A stretch of 64,000 nt of DNA from JAWLHU01 sp049325315 (GTDB taxonomy: Bacteria; Bacillota; Sulfobacillia; Symbiobacteriales; Symbiobacteriaceae), in the NCBI GenBank assembly GCA_049325315.1, contig JBMONB010000224.1, positions 62,001 through 126,000 on the forward strand, in the 5' to 3' direction. The notes under the pieces were generated by a model. That model was not told the DNA's origin. It saw only the letters and a program-made list of their open reading frames with translations, and did not search any database. Shown in pieces: positions 57,195 through 64,000 of the stretch. Made by a program: the position numbers and the translations under genes. The stretch's first letter is position 1; every line of letters starts with the position of its first letter.

Positions 57195-58158
57195 AGTGGT
57201 TTCGCTCACCTGGTGAGTCCTCCAGAGTGATGCCAAGGGAGCGGAGCGCAAGGAGGACAGCGCCGTAAGCAGCGGTATGGCGCGGCGCCATGAAATGGAC
57301 CTGCGGCCACTGGCTGCGAATCACCTGCTGCATGGGAAGCGTCAGTAAGTTGCCGGCTGAGAAGACCGAGCCGGTTCCCGCCACGGGAATGGTGCTGACA
57401 CCCGACCAGTCAAGCCGCTGGAGGGCGGCGGCGCCCGCGAGGCCCAGTTCGCGACCGGCCACACGGAGAAGCTCCCGTGCGATCCCATCGCCCTCCTGGG
57501 CTGCTTCAATCACCATGGAGGTGAGCGAGGCAATCTCGGCCCGCCCCAGGGGGGCGGGGTTACCATAGGCGAGGTTGATCAGGTCGGTCATCCGCTCCAG
57601 TAGGAACCGCTGGCGGAGCCGGTCGGCCAGAAGGGTGGCCGGGCCCCGGCCGTCCTCGGCGCGCAGGGAGGCGATTAGCGCCTTGCGGGCGATATCGTAA
57701 CCGCTTCCCTCATCTCCCAGGAGCGGTCCGTAACCGCCGGCACGGGCCCGGTTGCCTTTGGCATCCTCTCCGAAGGCGATGGAGCCGGTATCGGCCATAA
57801 TGACAACGCCGGGCTTGCCGTCCGTGGCACCTGCCAGGGCGGCACAGGAGTCGTGGTCCAACTGAACACGGCAGGTTAGCCCGAGGCTGGCAATCGCCCC
57901 GGCCATAATCTGCCGGTCAACCAGACGGTCCACACCGGCCAGGCCAAAGTAGGCGGCGGTGATGGCCGGTCCAACCAGGCCGGCATCCTCAATGGCTGCC
58001 TGGGTGGCTGTCCGGATGGAGCTGGTTGCCGATGCAAGACCGATCGTGTGCTGCGTAGCGGGACCGCTTTCTCCACGTCCCAGGACGCGCCCCTTTTCGT
58101 TCGCGACGATGGCAACCGTCCTGGTTCCCCCACCTGCTAGACCCAGAACCCACACCAT
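57193..58158 (-). CDS. N-acetylglucosamine kinase-like ATPase (BadF/BcrA family)
   Basis: A 321-aa ASKHA-fold protein. The phosphate-1 motif is LGLAGGGTRTVAIV (about 5-18), with GLAGVDRLVDRQI, DHDSCAALAGATDGKPGVVIMADTGSIAFG (phosphate-2 and sugar loop), GGYGPLLGDEGSGYDIARKAL and a C-terminal adenosine motif. It would phosphorylate N-acetylglucosamine or a related sugar. It stands near peptidoglycan-recycling needs, though no recycling genes adjoin it. Confidence 0.82.
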   Translation of the reverse strand: MVWVLGLAGGGTRTVAIVANEKGRVLGRGESGPATQHTIGLASATSSIRTATQAAIEDAGLVGPAITAAYFGLAGVDRLVDRQIMAGAIASLGLTCRVQLDHDSCAALAGATDGKPGVVIMADTGSIAFGEDAKGNRARAGGYGPLLGDEGSGYDIARKALIASLRAEDGRGPATLLADRLRQRFLLERMTDLINLAYGNPAPLGRAEIASLTSMVIEAAQEGDGIARELLRVAGRELGLAGAAALQRLDWSGVSTIPVAGTGSVFSAGNLLTLPMQQVIRSQWPQVHFMAPRHTAAYGAVLLALRSLGITLEDSPGERNH

Positions 58159-58236
58159 GACGACATCCTCCCCGGTAGATTGACCACCGAAGAGAATTCT
58201 CCTATACTAGAACAATTCCTGCCTAGAAAAAATGGA

Positions 58237-58506
58237 TCATGAGGCCTTGCTGGAGCCGACGAGCAGGAGCAGTTCCAGCGGGTAGTCAGCCGGGAACTTC
58301 TGCTCACCCCGCGCTGTTACCATGGTGAGCACATACTTCTGCCGCTGGTTGCTGATTCGGTCAAGGAACTCCTGGACATGCGCCTTGGAGCAGAACTTGA
58401 GGAAAAAAGCATCGGCCGCAGGGTGGCTAAGGCGACTCTCCAGGATAAGGGTATAACGGAGATCCTGGTCCTCATATTGCTCCAGACACTGGCTGCACAT
58501 GAACAT
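58237..58506 (-). CDS. Small zinc-finger-like protein of unknown function
   Basis: An 89-aa protein with MFMCSQCLEQYED and FFLKFCSKAHVQEFLD, giving a CxxC plus a later Cys/His pair in the manner of a treble clef. The C terminus is hydrophobic (YPLELLLLVGSSKAS). ATG 58506 follows GGAGGTGACCAGGTT and is preferred over the upstream in-frame ATG at 58647, which lacks such a site. The function is unknown. Confidence 0.6.
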   Translation of the reverse strand: MFMCSQCLEQYEDQDLRYTLILESRLSHPAADAFFLKFCSKAHVQEFLDRISNQRQKYVLTMVTARGEQKFPADYPLELLLLVGSSKAS

Positions 58507-58757
58507 AACCTGGTCACCTCCATGGCTTACGTCACATCCAAGATAGTATACCCGACAGGGGCTGTCCAGAGGAAGCCGGAGCCTCCCGCAGAAAAGAGGC
58601 ACATCGCCCTTTAGTGGATGTCGAAGTAGTACAAAAGTGCTATGCAACTAGCAAAAAGGACGAAAAATTGGTGACAAACACCTTTAGAAAGTATCCGGGC
58701 CCTCGCTTCTATGTTAAAATGGGTGCAAAGTGAGGGCAAACGAGGAGAGTGAAGCAG

Positions 58758-59408
58758 TTGTCTGCCAGCGCCATGTCTCACCAGGAGGAGACCTCCACGC
58801 GCCGTGAGATCATCAATATTCTTCGTACGGTCGGACCTCTGACGGTCGGTGAACTGGGTGAGCGACTCGGGATTACGCATGTAGCGGTCCGGCGCCATCT
58901 GACGTCGCTGGAGCGCGATGGGCTGGTCTCCTCGGTCCAGGAGCGGCTGCCCATGGGGCGACCCACGCGGGTTTACTCACTGACCGAGGCCGCCGATAGC
59001 CTGTTCCCGAAGAAGTATGGAGCCTTTACGCTGGAGCTGCTGGACTTCATTAGCCAGCAGGGCCCGGAACTGGTCGAATCCTTCTTTGCCAACCGGGGCG
59101 GAGCGATGGTTGAGAAGTATGGGCCTGAGGTGACGGCTGGCAGCACGCTCTCGGAGCGGGTCGCCCGGCTGACTGAGGTCCAGCAGGCCAACGGCTATCT
59201 GGCCGAGTGGGAGAAGGGCGAGGGGGACGTGCTGGTCCTCAAGGAGTTCAATTGCCCGGTCCACCAGGTCTCCAAGAAGTACCCGCATGCCTGCCACCAC
59301 GAGCTTGAATTCTTCAAGACGGTCCTTGGCACCGACCAGATTGAGCGGGTCGAGTGCATTGCCAAGGGTGGTCTGTGCTGCCGGTACGCCATTAAGCCTG
59401 CGGAATAG
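58758..59408 (+). CDS. HTH regulator with SufR-like C-terminal cysteines
   Basis: A protein of about 216 aa. An N-terminal winged helix (TRREIINILRTVGPLTVGEL, VRRHLTSLERDGLVS) is followed by a helical domain, then a cysteine-rich C terminus: KEFNCPVHQVSKKYPHACHHELEFF and VECIAKGGLCCRYAI. Cysteines in these positions bind an Fe-S cluster in SufR-type regulators of iron-sulfur assembly. The start is probably TTG 58758, nine bases after GAGGAGAG; a GTG at 58749 is too close to it. No suf genes adjoin. Confidence 0.78.
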   Translation: MSASAMSHQEETSTRREIINILRTVGPLTVGELGERLGITHVAVRRHLTSLERDGLVSSVQERLPMGRPTRVYSLTEAADSLFPKKYGAFTLELLDFISQQGPELVESFFANRGGAMVEKYGPEVTAGSTLSERVARLTEVQQANGYLAEWEKGEGDVLVLKEFNCPVHQVSKKYPHACHHELEFFKTVLGTDQIERVECIAKGGLCCRYAIKPAE

Positions 59409-59424
59409 CGTCTGCAGCGTCTGT

Positions 59425-59452
59425 CGCCGACCTGGCAAACCCAGGTCGGCGT
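59425..59452 (+). terminator. Hairpin after SufR-like gene
   Basis: An 11-bp perfect stem CGCCGACCTGG / CCAGGTCGGCG with a five-base loop, then TTCCTGTTC. Confidence 0.65.
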
Positions 59453-59501
59453 TCCTGTTCAATCGGCCAAATCTCTGTTACCATAAACTAGAATAAAAGG
59501 G

Positions 59502-59531
59502 TTGACCAGGGTTTCGCCACTGGGATATAAT
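59502..59531 (+). promoter_or_regulatory. Sigma-A promoter for TPR gene
   Basis: TTGACC (59502-59507) and TATAAT (59526-59531) are 18 bp apart, 40 bp before the ATG. Confidence 0.8.
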
Positions 59532-59571
59532 GGGTAGCGGAAGAAGGGTGCCGGATAACAGGGGGTCCATC

Positions 59572-60579
59572 ATGGTCATGGAGATCGCACACCTGTCTGA
59601 CCTACTCCGGGAGGGGCGCTACGGCGAGTGCCGGGAGGGAGCAGAGGCGCTGCTGCTGCAGGGCGGCCTCGACCGGCGGGGGCTCGCCGCGGTCTACCTG
59701 GCGCTTAGTCGCAGCCTCTCCGGCGCCTCGGCCAACCAGGAGGCGCTGGGTCCGGCAGAACTGGCGGTCCACTATGGGCGCGACTGCGGCGATAACGACC
59801 TGTTGGGCCGGGCCATCTGCCATTCCGCTTATGTCTACCACGAAAATCGGCTCTATAAGCGGGCGGTGGCCCGTCTGGCCGAGTACTTCTATTATTACAG
59901 CCTGTATGTCGATGCCCGGTTGCTCGAGGGCTGGGTCCTCTATAACATGGCCGTCTTTTACCGGGCGATGGGCCGGGGGGCCAAGGCCCTTGAGTACTAT
60001 GTAAAGGCCTACCGTTGGCATCTGGGCGAGGAAGCACCACCCCAGCAGGTGGAGAAGTGCCGGGCCAACCTCGCCTGGCAGCATCTGAAAATGGGGGAGA
60101 TCGGCCCCGCCGAAGCTTGCATGGAGGGCTCCGAGGAGTACCTGCACCGATTCCCCAACGACCTTGATGCCCGCAGCCGGCACTGGAACAACCTTGCCTT
60201 TCATGCCTACATGACCGGCTCATACCGCCGGGCCATGGAGACAGCTGCCCGGGTGGTAGGGCTTCGAGGGGCAACACCACTGCGCAAGGCCTATGCCTGC
60301 ATGACGCTGCACCACACCGCCCGGGCGCTGGGCAAGGAGCGGGTTGCGATCGGTATGGCTGTTCTGGCGCGGATTCAAGCCAGTGTGGCCCGCCGCCCCG
60401 ACGTTGAGGAAGAGGCCAGCCGGTCATTGCTTCAGATCCTGCAACAAAGGGAGGGGCTGCCGCTCATGGAGGATCTCTTCAGTGAGCTGGGGTTGGTGGT
60501 GCGTCTCCGCCAGGACGGGGCCGACCCGCTTCCGGCAGACCCGGCTCCCAGTGCCGGAGGCAAGCCTGAACGACATTAG
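59572..60579 (+). CDS. TPR-repeat protein
   Basis: A 335-aa helical protein with several TPR-like units: GLAAVYLALSRSLSGASANQ, LLGRAICHSAYVYHENRLYKR, LEGWVLYNMAVFYRAMGRGAKALEYYVKAY and WNNLAFHAYMTGSYRRAMETA. It resembles response-regulator phosphatase or NprA/Rap-like TPR regulators without a recognisable HTH. ATG 59572 follows AGGGGGTCC. It is a single gene between a promoter and a terminator. The partner is unknown. Confidence 0.7.
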   Translation: MVMEIAHLSDLLREGRYGECREGAEALLLQGGLDRRGLAAVYLALSRSLSGASANQEALGPAELAVHYGRDCGDNDLLGRAICHSAYVYHENRLYKRAVARLAEYFYYYSLYVDARLLEGWVLYNMAVFYRAMGRGAKALEYYVKAYRWHLGEEAPPQQVEKCRANLAWQHLKMGEIGPAEACMEGSEEYLHRFPNDLDARSRHWNNLAFHAYMTGSYRRAMETAARVVGLRGATPLRKAYACMTLHHTARALGKERVAIGMAVLARIQASVARRPDVEEEASRSLLQILQQREGLPLMEDLFSELGLVVRLRQDGADPLPADPAPSAGGKPERH

Positions 60580-60585
60580 CAAGAC

Positions 60586-60613
60586 GGAGCAGAGGGGAGG
60601 TCCCCCCTGCTCC
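60586..60613 (+). terminator. Terminator after TPR gene
   Basis: Stem GGAGCAG-a-GGGG / CCCC-c-CTGCTCC followed by TCTGTTGTCTT. Confidence 0.6.
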
Positions 60614-60702
60614 TCTGTTGTCTTGGAAACGTACTCGTAACCTTTTGAGAGGATATCCCCCGCGCAAAGGCGAATGACGGAACTGATCACGCTGGTACAA
60701 AT

Positions 60703-60715
60703 TTCGTCACACGAA
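60703..60715. promoter_or_regulatory. Palindrome upstream of paaX, possible operator
   Basis: TTCGT-CAC-ACGAA is a perfect 13-bp palindrome about 70 bp before the paaX start. It could be the PaaX site controlling itself and the following genes. It does not match the known E. coli site exactly. Confidence 0.45.
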
Positions 60716-60784
60716 TATATGCCGCCGGATTGCGCCCGGATGAACGGACCGGGGAATCTTGGGGCATGCTTGGCAGGTGAATCC

Positions 60785-61594
60785 ATGCAGGCGAGATCTC
60801 TCCTATTTGACCTGTGGGGCGACTATATTCAGCATGTGGGGGGCGAGGTCTGGGCATCTACGCTGGTGGTCTACGTTGCGCCTTTTGGCGTAAGCGAAGT
60901 AGCCCTCCGGCAGGCGCTCTCCCGCATGACCCGCCAGGGCTGGCTGGAGGCCCGCAAGGTGGGCGGGCGCACCTGCTATTCGCTGACCGACCGCGGGCGC
61001 CGCCGAATCGTACAGGCATCTCGTCGTGTCTACCACCCGGAAGACCACCCCTGGGATGGTCAGTGGCGCATGCTGGTCTACTCCATTCCCGAGTCCATGC
61101 GCGCCCGAAGGGACGACCTCCGCAAGGAGTTGGTCTGGACCGGGTTCGCCCACCTGGCTCCCGGCACCTGGATCTCGCCCAACCCGCTGGAGGAGGAGGC
61201 AGCGAGCGAACTGCTGCGACGGTACGGCATTGAGGCGTACACGACGCTCTTTCTCTCTCGCCACATGGGTCCGGGAACACCCCGGGAACTGGTCAGCCGC
61301 TGCTGGGACCTGGCGGCAATTCAAGCGAGCTACGACCGCTTTATCGAGCACTGGGCGCCCCGGATGGCAGCGGGAATCGACCCACTTTCGGACGCCGAGC
61401 GGTTTGTGGAACAGATCGAGTTGGTGCATGACTATCGTAAGTTCCTGTTCGTTGATCCGGGGCTGCCCGGGGAGCTGCTGCCAGATCCGTGGCGCGGGCA
61501 CCAGGCGCGCCAGCTGTTCCAGGAGTACTACGCCCTTCTTTCACCCGGGGCCAGGCGCTTTATGGACCAACACTTTGAGCCGACACGCGGGTGA
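60785..61594 (+). CDS. paaX: PaaX family transcriptional repressor
   Basis: A protein of about 269 aa. An N-terminal winged helix (SLLFDLWGDYIQHVGGEVWA, SEVALRQALSRMTRQGWLEARKV) and a C-terminal PaaX domain with WDGQWRMLVYSIPESMRARRDDLRKEL and LFVDPGLPGELLP are typical. PaaX represses phenylacetate catabolism and is released by phenylacetyl-CoA. ATG 60785 follows GCAGGTGAATCC. The genes downstream (EthD, two crotonases, 3-hydroxyacyl-CoA dehydrogenase) fit this pathway. Confidence 0.9.
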   Translation: MQARSLLFDLWGDYIQHVGGEVWASTLVVYVAPFGVSEVALRQALSRMTRQGWLEARKVGGRTCYSLTDRGRRRIVQASRRVYHPEDHPWDGQWRMLVYSIPESMRARRDDLRKELVWTGFAHLAPGTWISPNPLEEEAASELLRRYGIEAYTTLFLSRHMGPGTPRELVSRCWDLAAIQASYDRFIEHWAPRMAAGIDPLSDAERFVEQIELVHDYRKFLFVDPGLPGELLPDPWRGHQARQLFQEYYALLSPGARRFMDQHFEPTRG

Positions 61595-61642
61595 GTGCGA
61601 TGTTCCGGCAAGAGCCAATCACGTTGAAAGGTTGTGGGGGAC

Positions 61643-61942
61643 TTGTTCAAGCTTGTGGTGCTGTATCGGAAACCCGAGATCCCGGTTGCGGAGTTTGATG
61701 CGAAGTATGAAGAGCACATGGCGCTGATCGCCAAGGTTCCCGGGCTGCGGAAGGCCGAAGTGGGGCGGTTTGCCGAGGCTCCCTGGGGACAGCCGGACTA
61801 CTTCCAGATGGCGGAGCTCTACTTCGACGACAGGAAGGCGCTTGACGCGGCCCTGCACTCCCCGGAGATGGGGGCGGCCGGCCAGCAGCTTCGCTCCTTC
61901 GCGAAGGGGCTCTTTGCCATGTATTACTCTGAGGTCAGGTAA
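61643..61942 (+). CDS. EthD family protein
   Basis: A 99-aa ferredoxin-like alpha-beta protein of the EthD family (FKLVVLYRKPEIPVAEFDAKYEEHMALIA ... YFQMAELYFDDRKALDAALHSPEM). EthD proteins accompany ring-degradation and ether-cleavage enzymes, often without known activity. The start is TTG 61643 by family N-terminus, or GTG 61634. It lies 48 bp after paaX and 32 bp before the first crotonase. Confidence 0.8.
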   Translation: MFKLVVLYRKPEIPVAEFDAKYEEHMALIAKVPGLRKAEVGRFAEAPWGQPDYFQMAELYFDDRKALDAALHSPEMGAAGQQLRSFAKGLFAMYYSEVR

Positions 61943-61974
61943 GGGTAAGGATTCCAGGAAGGGGGAAGCACCCA

Positions 61975-62748
61975 ATGTCGTACGAGCAGATCCTTGTCTT
62001 CAAGGAGGGGGCCGTCGGCCGCGTTCAGCTCAACCGCCCGCAGGCGCTGAACGCCCTCAACTCCACGATCATGTCCGAACTGGTCGATGCCTTCCGCACG
62101 TTCCAGGCCGATCCCGCGGTCCGTTGTCTGCTGCTGCACGGCAATGAGAAGGCTTTTGGCGCCGGGGCTGATATCAAGGAGATGGCCGATCAGGGCGCCA
62201 TCGACATGTACACCCGGGACTTTATCTCCCTGTGGGATGAGGTCTACCGCATCAAGAAGCCGATTGTGGCGGCGGTCAGCGGCTACTGCCTGGGCGGTGC
62301 AGCCGAGTTGGCGATGATCTGCGACATCATTGTCGCCTCGGACAGCGCCCGATTCGGCCAGCCCGAGATCAACATCGGCGTCATTCCCGGGGCGGGCGGC
62401 ACCCAGCGCCTGACCCGGGCCGTGGGTAAGTCGCTGGCCATGGAGATGGTGATGACCGGCCGCATGATCACCGCCGAGGAGGCGAAGCAGGCCGGGCTTG
62501 TCAGCCGGGTCGTGCCGGTGGAGTTCTACCTGAGCGAGGCGCAGAAGCTGGCCGCCGAGATCGCCACCAAGTCGCCGGTGGCGCTCCAGTTCGCCAAGGA
62601 AGCGATTCTGAATGCCTACGAGACCAGCCTGACTGGCGGAGTCCAGCTGGAGCGGCGGCTCTTCGCCATGGCCTTTGCCTCGGAGGACCAGAAGGAAGGC
62701 ATGCAGGCGTTCACGGAGAAGCGGCGCCCGGAGTGGAAGGGGAGGTAG
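61975..62748 (+). CDS. Enoyl-CoA hydratase (PaaF-like)
   Basis: A 257-aa crotonase with RVQLNRPQALNALNSTIM, first oxyanion-hole motif FGAGADIKEMAD and second VSGYCLGGAAELAMICDIIVAS, followed by INIGVIPGAGGTQRLTRAVG with the catalytic glutamate region. Such enzymes hydrate the C=C of enoyl-CoA; next to paaX the 2,3-dehydroadipyl-CoA hydratase (PaaF) role is likely. ATG 61975 follows GGAAGGGGGAAGCACCCA. The next gene starts 3 bp downstream. Confidence 0.87.
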   Translation: MSYEQILVFKEGAVGRVQLNRPQALNALNSTIMSELVDAFRTFQADPAVRCLLLHGNEKAFGAGADIKEMADQGAIDMYTRDFISLWDEVYRIKKPIVAAVSGYCLGGAAELAMICDIIVASDSARFGQPEINIGVIPGAGGTQRLTRAVGKSLAMEMVMTGRMITAEEAKQAGLVSRVVPVEFYLSEAQKLAAEIATKSPVALQFAKEAILNAYETSLTGGVQLERRLFAMAFASEDQKEGMQAFTEKRRPEWKGR

Positions 62749-62751
62749 GCT

Positions 62752-63525
62752 GTGTCGTACGAGACGATTCTTTATACGGTGGATGCGGGCGTCTGCACCA
62801 TTACCCTAAACCGTCCGGATAAGCTGAACGCCTTTAACGACGCCCAGCACAAGGAGTTTATCGAGGCTCTTTCCAAGGCGGAGAAGGATCCGGCTGTACG
62901 CTGCGTGGTGATCACCGGCGCTGGGCGGGGGTTCTGCGCCGGCCAGGACCTGGAGGCGGTTGGCGGCAAGGGGCCGATCAGCACCATTGTCCGGAAGTAC
63001 TACAACAACTGGATCACCAAGCTCCGCTCGATGGAGAAGCCGGTGTTGGCCGCCGTCAACGGGGTGGCTGCCGGAGCGGGCTGCTCTCTGGCGCTGGCCT
63101 GCGACCTGATTATCATGTCGGAGAAGGCCTCCTACGTGCAGGCGTTCGTGAAGATCGGGTTGGTGCCCGACTCCGGCGCCTCCTACATGCTGCCCCGCCT
63201 GATCGGTTACCACAAGGCGATGGAGCTCGCCCTCTTCGGCGACAAGGTCAGCGCGCAGGATGCTTTGTCGCTGGGCCTCTGCAACCGGGTCGTGCCCGAG
63301 GCGGAGTTCAGCGACATGGTGAACACCTGGGCGCAGCGCCTGGCGAAGGGGCCGCGCTCCATGGGCTGGATCAAGCGGCAGTTCACCCGTGGGTTGGAGC
63401 GCCCGCTCTCGGAAATCCTGGAGCTGGAGGCCTACATGCAGGAGGCGGCGGGCAACAGTGAGGATGCCAGGGAGGGCATTGCTGCCTTTATCGAGAAGCG
63501 GGAAGCAAAGTTCACCGGGAGGTAA
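62752..63525 (+). CDS. Enoyl-CoA hydratase/isomerase (PaaG-like)
   Basis: A 257-aa crotonase with GAGRGFCAGQDLEAVG, typical of PaaG (ring-1,2-epoxyphenylacetyl-CoA isomerase, also a delta3-delta2 enoyl-CoA isomerase), and NGVAAGAGCSLALACDLIIMS. The VPDSGASYMLPRLIG block is also characteristic of PaaG. GTG 62752 follows GGGAGGTAGGCT. It is 3 bp after the previous crotonase and 6 bp before the dehydrogenase. Confidence 0.87.
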   Translation: MSYETILYTVDAGVCTITLNRPDKLNAFNDAQHKEFIEALSKAEKDPAVRCVVITGAGRGFCAGQDLEAVGGKGPISTIVRKYYNNWITKLRSMEKPVLAAVNGVAAGAGCSLALACDLIIMSEKASYVQAFVKIGLVPDSGASYMLPRLIGYHKAMELALFGDKVSAQDALSLGLCNRVVPEAEFSDMVNTWAQRLAKGPRSMGWIKRQFTRGLERPLSEILELEAYMQEAAGNSEDAREGIAAFIEKREAKFTGR

Positions 63526-63531
63526 GTGTTC

Positions 63532-64000
63532 GTGAAGCTGATCGGCGTGGTTGGCGCAGGCACCATGGGAGCAGGCATTGCACAAGTCGCAGCACAGGCT
63601 GGGTACGGTGTCGTCATCTACGACATTGGCCCGGCCCCCCTGGAAGTAGGGCTGGGGCGAATCCGCTCGGGCTTGGAGCGGCTGGCTCAGCGCGGCAAGC
63701 TCAGCCAGGAGGAGCGCTCGGCCATTATGGGCCGCATTGCCACCACAACGGCGCTGGGCGACTTCGCCGAGGTCGACTTTGTCATTGAGGCGGCGCCGGA
63801 GGTCCTGGAGCTGAAGCGGGAGATCTTCGTGAAGCTCGACAAGGTCTGCAAGCCTGGCGTGGTGCTGGCCACCAACACATCCTCCCTTTCGGTCACGCAG
63901 ATCAGTGCCCTCGCAGGCCGGCGTGAGCTGGTGGTCGGTATGCACTTCTTCAACCCCGTACCGGCCATGAAGCTGGTGGAGGTGGTAGAGGGCGCCGACA
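63532..64000 (+). CDS. 3-Hydroxyacyl-CoA dehydrogenase, partial at window edge
   Basis: The first 156 residues are visible (GTG 63532, after GGGAGGTAAGTGTTC). The NAD-binding motif GVVGAGTMGAGIAQVAAQAG is at 5-24, and LATNTSSLSVTQISA and VGMHFFNPVPAMKLVEVV match the 3-hydroxyacyl-CoA dehydrogenase (Hbd/PaaH) family. It would oxidise 3-hydroxyadipyl-CoA in phenylacetate degradation, or hydroxyacyl-CoA in general beta-oxidation. The gene continues past position 64000. Confidence 0.9.
   Translation, partial: MKLIGVVGAGTMGAGIAQVAAQAGYGVVIYDIGPAPLEVGLGRIRSGLERLAQRGKLSQEERSAIMGRIATTTALGDFAEVDFVIEAAPEVLELKREIFVKLDKVCKPGVVLATNTSSLSVTQISALAGRRELVVGMHFFNPVPAMKLVEVVEGAD

Noticed and set aside
62806..63945. 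Minus-strand frame of 379 codons over the paa genes
   Set aside because: Antisense shadow of two crotonases and a dehydrogenase with full motifs.

Overview
This 64 kb window comes from a high-GC, endospore-forming member of the Firmicutes. The best guess is a Symbiobacterium-like clostridial lineage. The spore genes are spoVAC-spoVAD-spoVAE, a GerMN-domain protein and a YhcN/YlaJ-type lipoprotein. The Gram-positive core genes are rex, cdaA-cdaR-glmM and a glmS gene behind a glmS ribozyme. Strong AGGAGG-type ribosome binding sites and frequent GTG/TTG starts fit the same picture. The genus is an inference; no rRNA gene is present. No tRNA, CRISPR array, prophage or complete insertion sequence was seen.

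Layout. 0-4.7 kb: an unrecognised minus-strand gene cut by the window edge, a large imperfect inverted repeat, an M20 amidohydrolase, a polyprenyl diphosphate synthase and rex. 4.9-11.8 kb: c-di-AMP and cell-wall precursor genes (cdaA, cdaR, glmM), a GerMN protein, then promoter, glmS ribozyme and glmS. 11.8-16.5 kb: a DUF3445 protein, then TetR, acyl-CoA synthetase, crotonase and DinB genes. 16.5-22.7 kb: a copper ATPase with a C-terminal cupredoxin domain and two MFS transporters; copA and the first MFS gene share an unusual conserved leader. 22.7-26.0 kb: a MalT/LuxR-type regulator and an unknown gene.

26.1-32.3 kb is an arsenic island: arsR, metallophosphoesterase, CC/Se-motif protein, acr3, arsM, a Cys-rich MarR, an ArsN2-ArsN1 fusion and an MFS exporter. 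32.3-43.9 kb holds mostly minus-strand housekeeping and accessory genes: GNATs, a crotonase, terC behind a yybP-ykoY (Mn2+) riboswitch, DUF2332, tldD/tldE, LiaF-like membrane proteins, SUI1 and a threonine-dehydratase-like enzyme. 43.9-45.2 kb is an unusual RNA-rich stretch with a 19-codon ORF, a heavily folded terminator-ended RNA, a broken GNAT gene and small proteins. 45.3-47.2 kb is the spoVA operon. 47.2-53.4 kb holds an HTH/MFS pair, a long superoxide dismutase, DUF2680, ablB and MOSC genes.

53.5-60.6 kb holds an APH-like kinase, class I lysyl-tRNA synthetase, the YhcN-like lipoprotein, a GlcNAc-kinase-like ATPase, a SufR-like regulator and a TPR protein. 60.7-64 kb begins an aerobic phenylacetate/beta-oxidation cluster (paaX, EthD, two crotonases, 3-hydroxyacyl-CoA dehydrogenase) that runs off the right edge.

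The least explained signals are non-coding: the copA/MFS leader pair, the RNA block at 44.0-44.65 kb, the palindromic element at 1.3-1.6 kb, and a recurring GGCAGACT box in short upstream regions.
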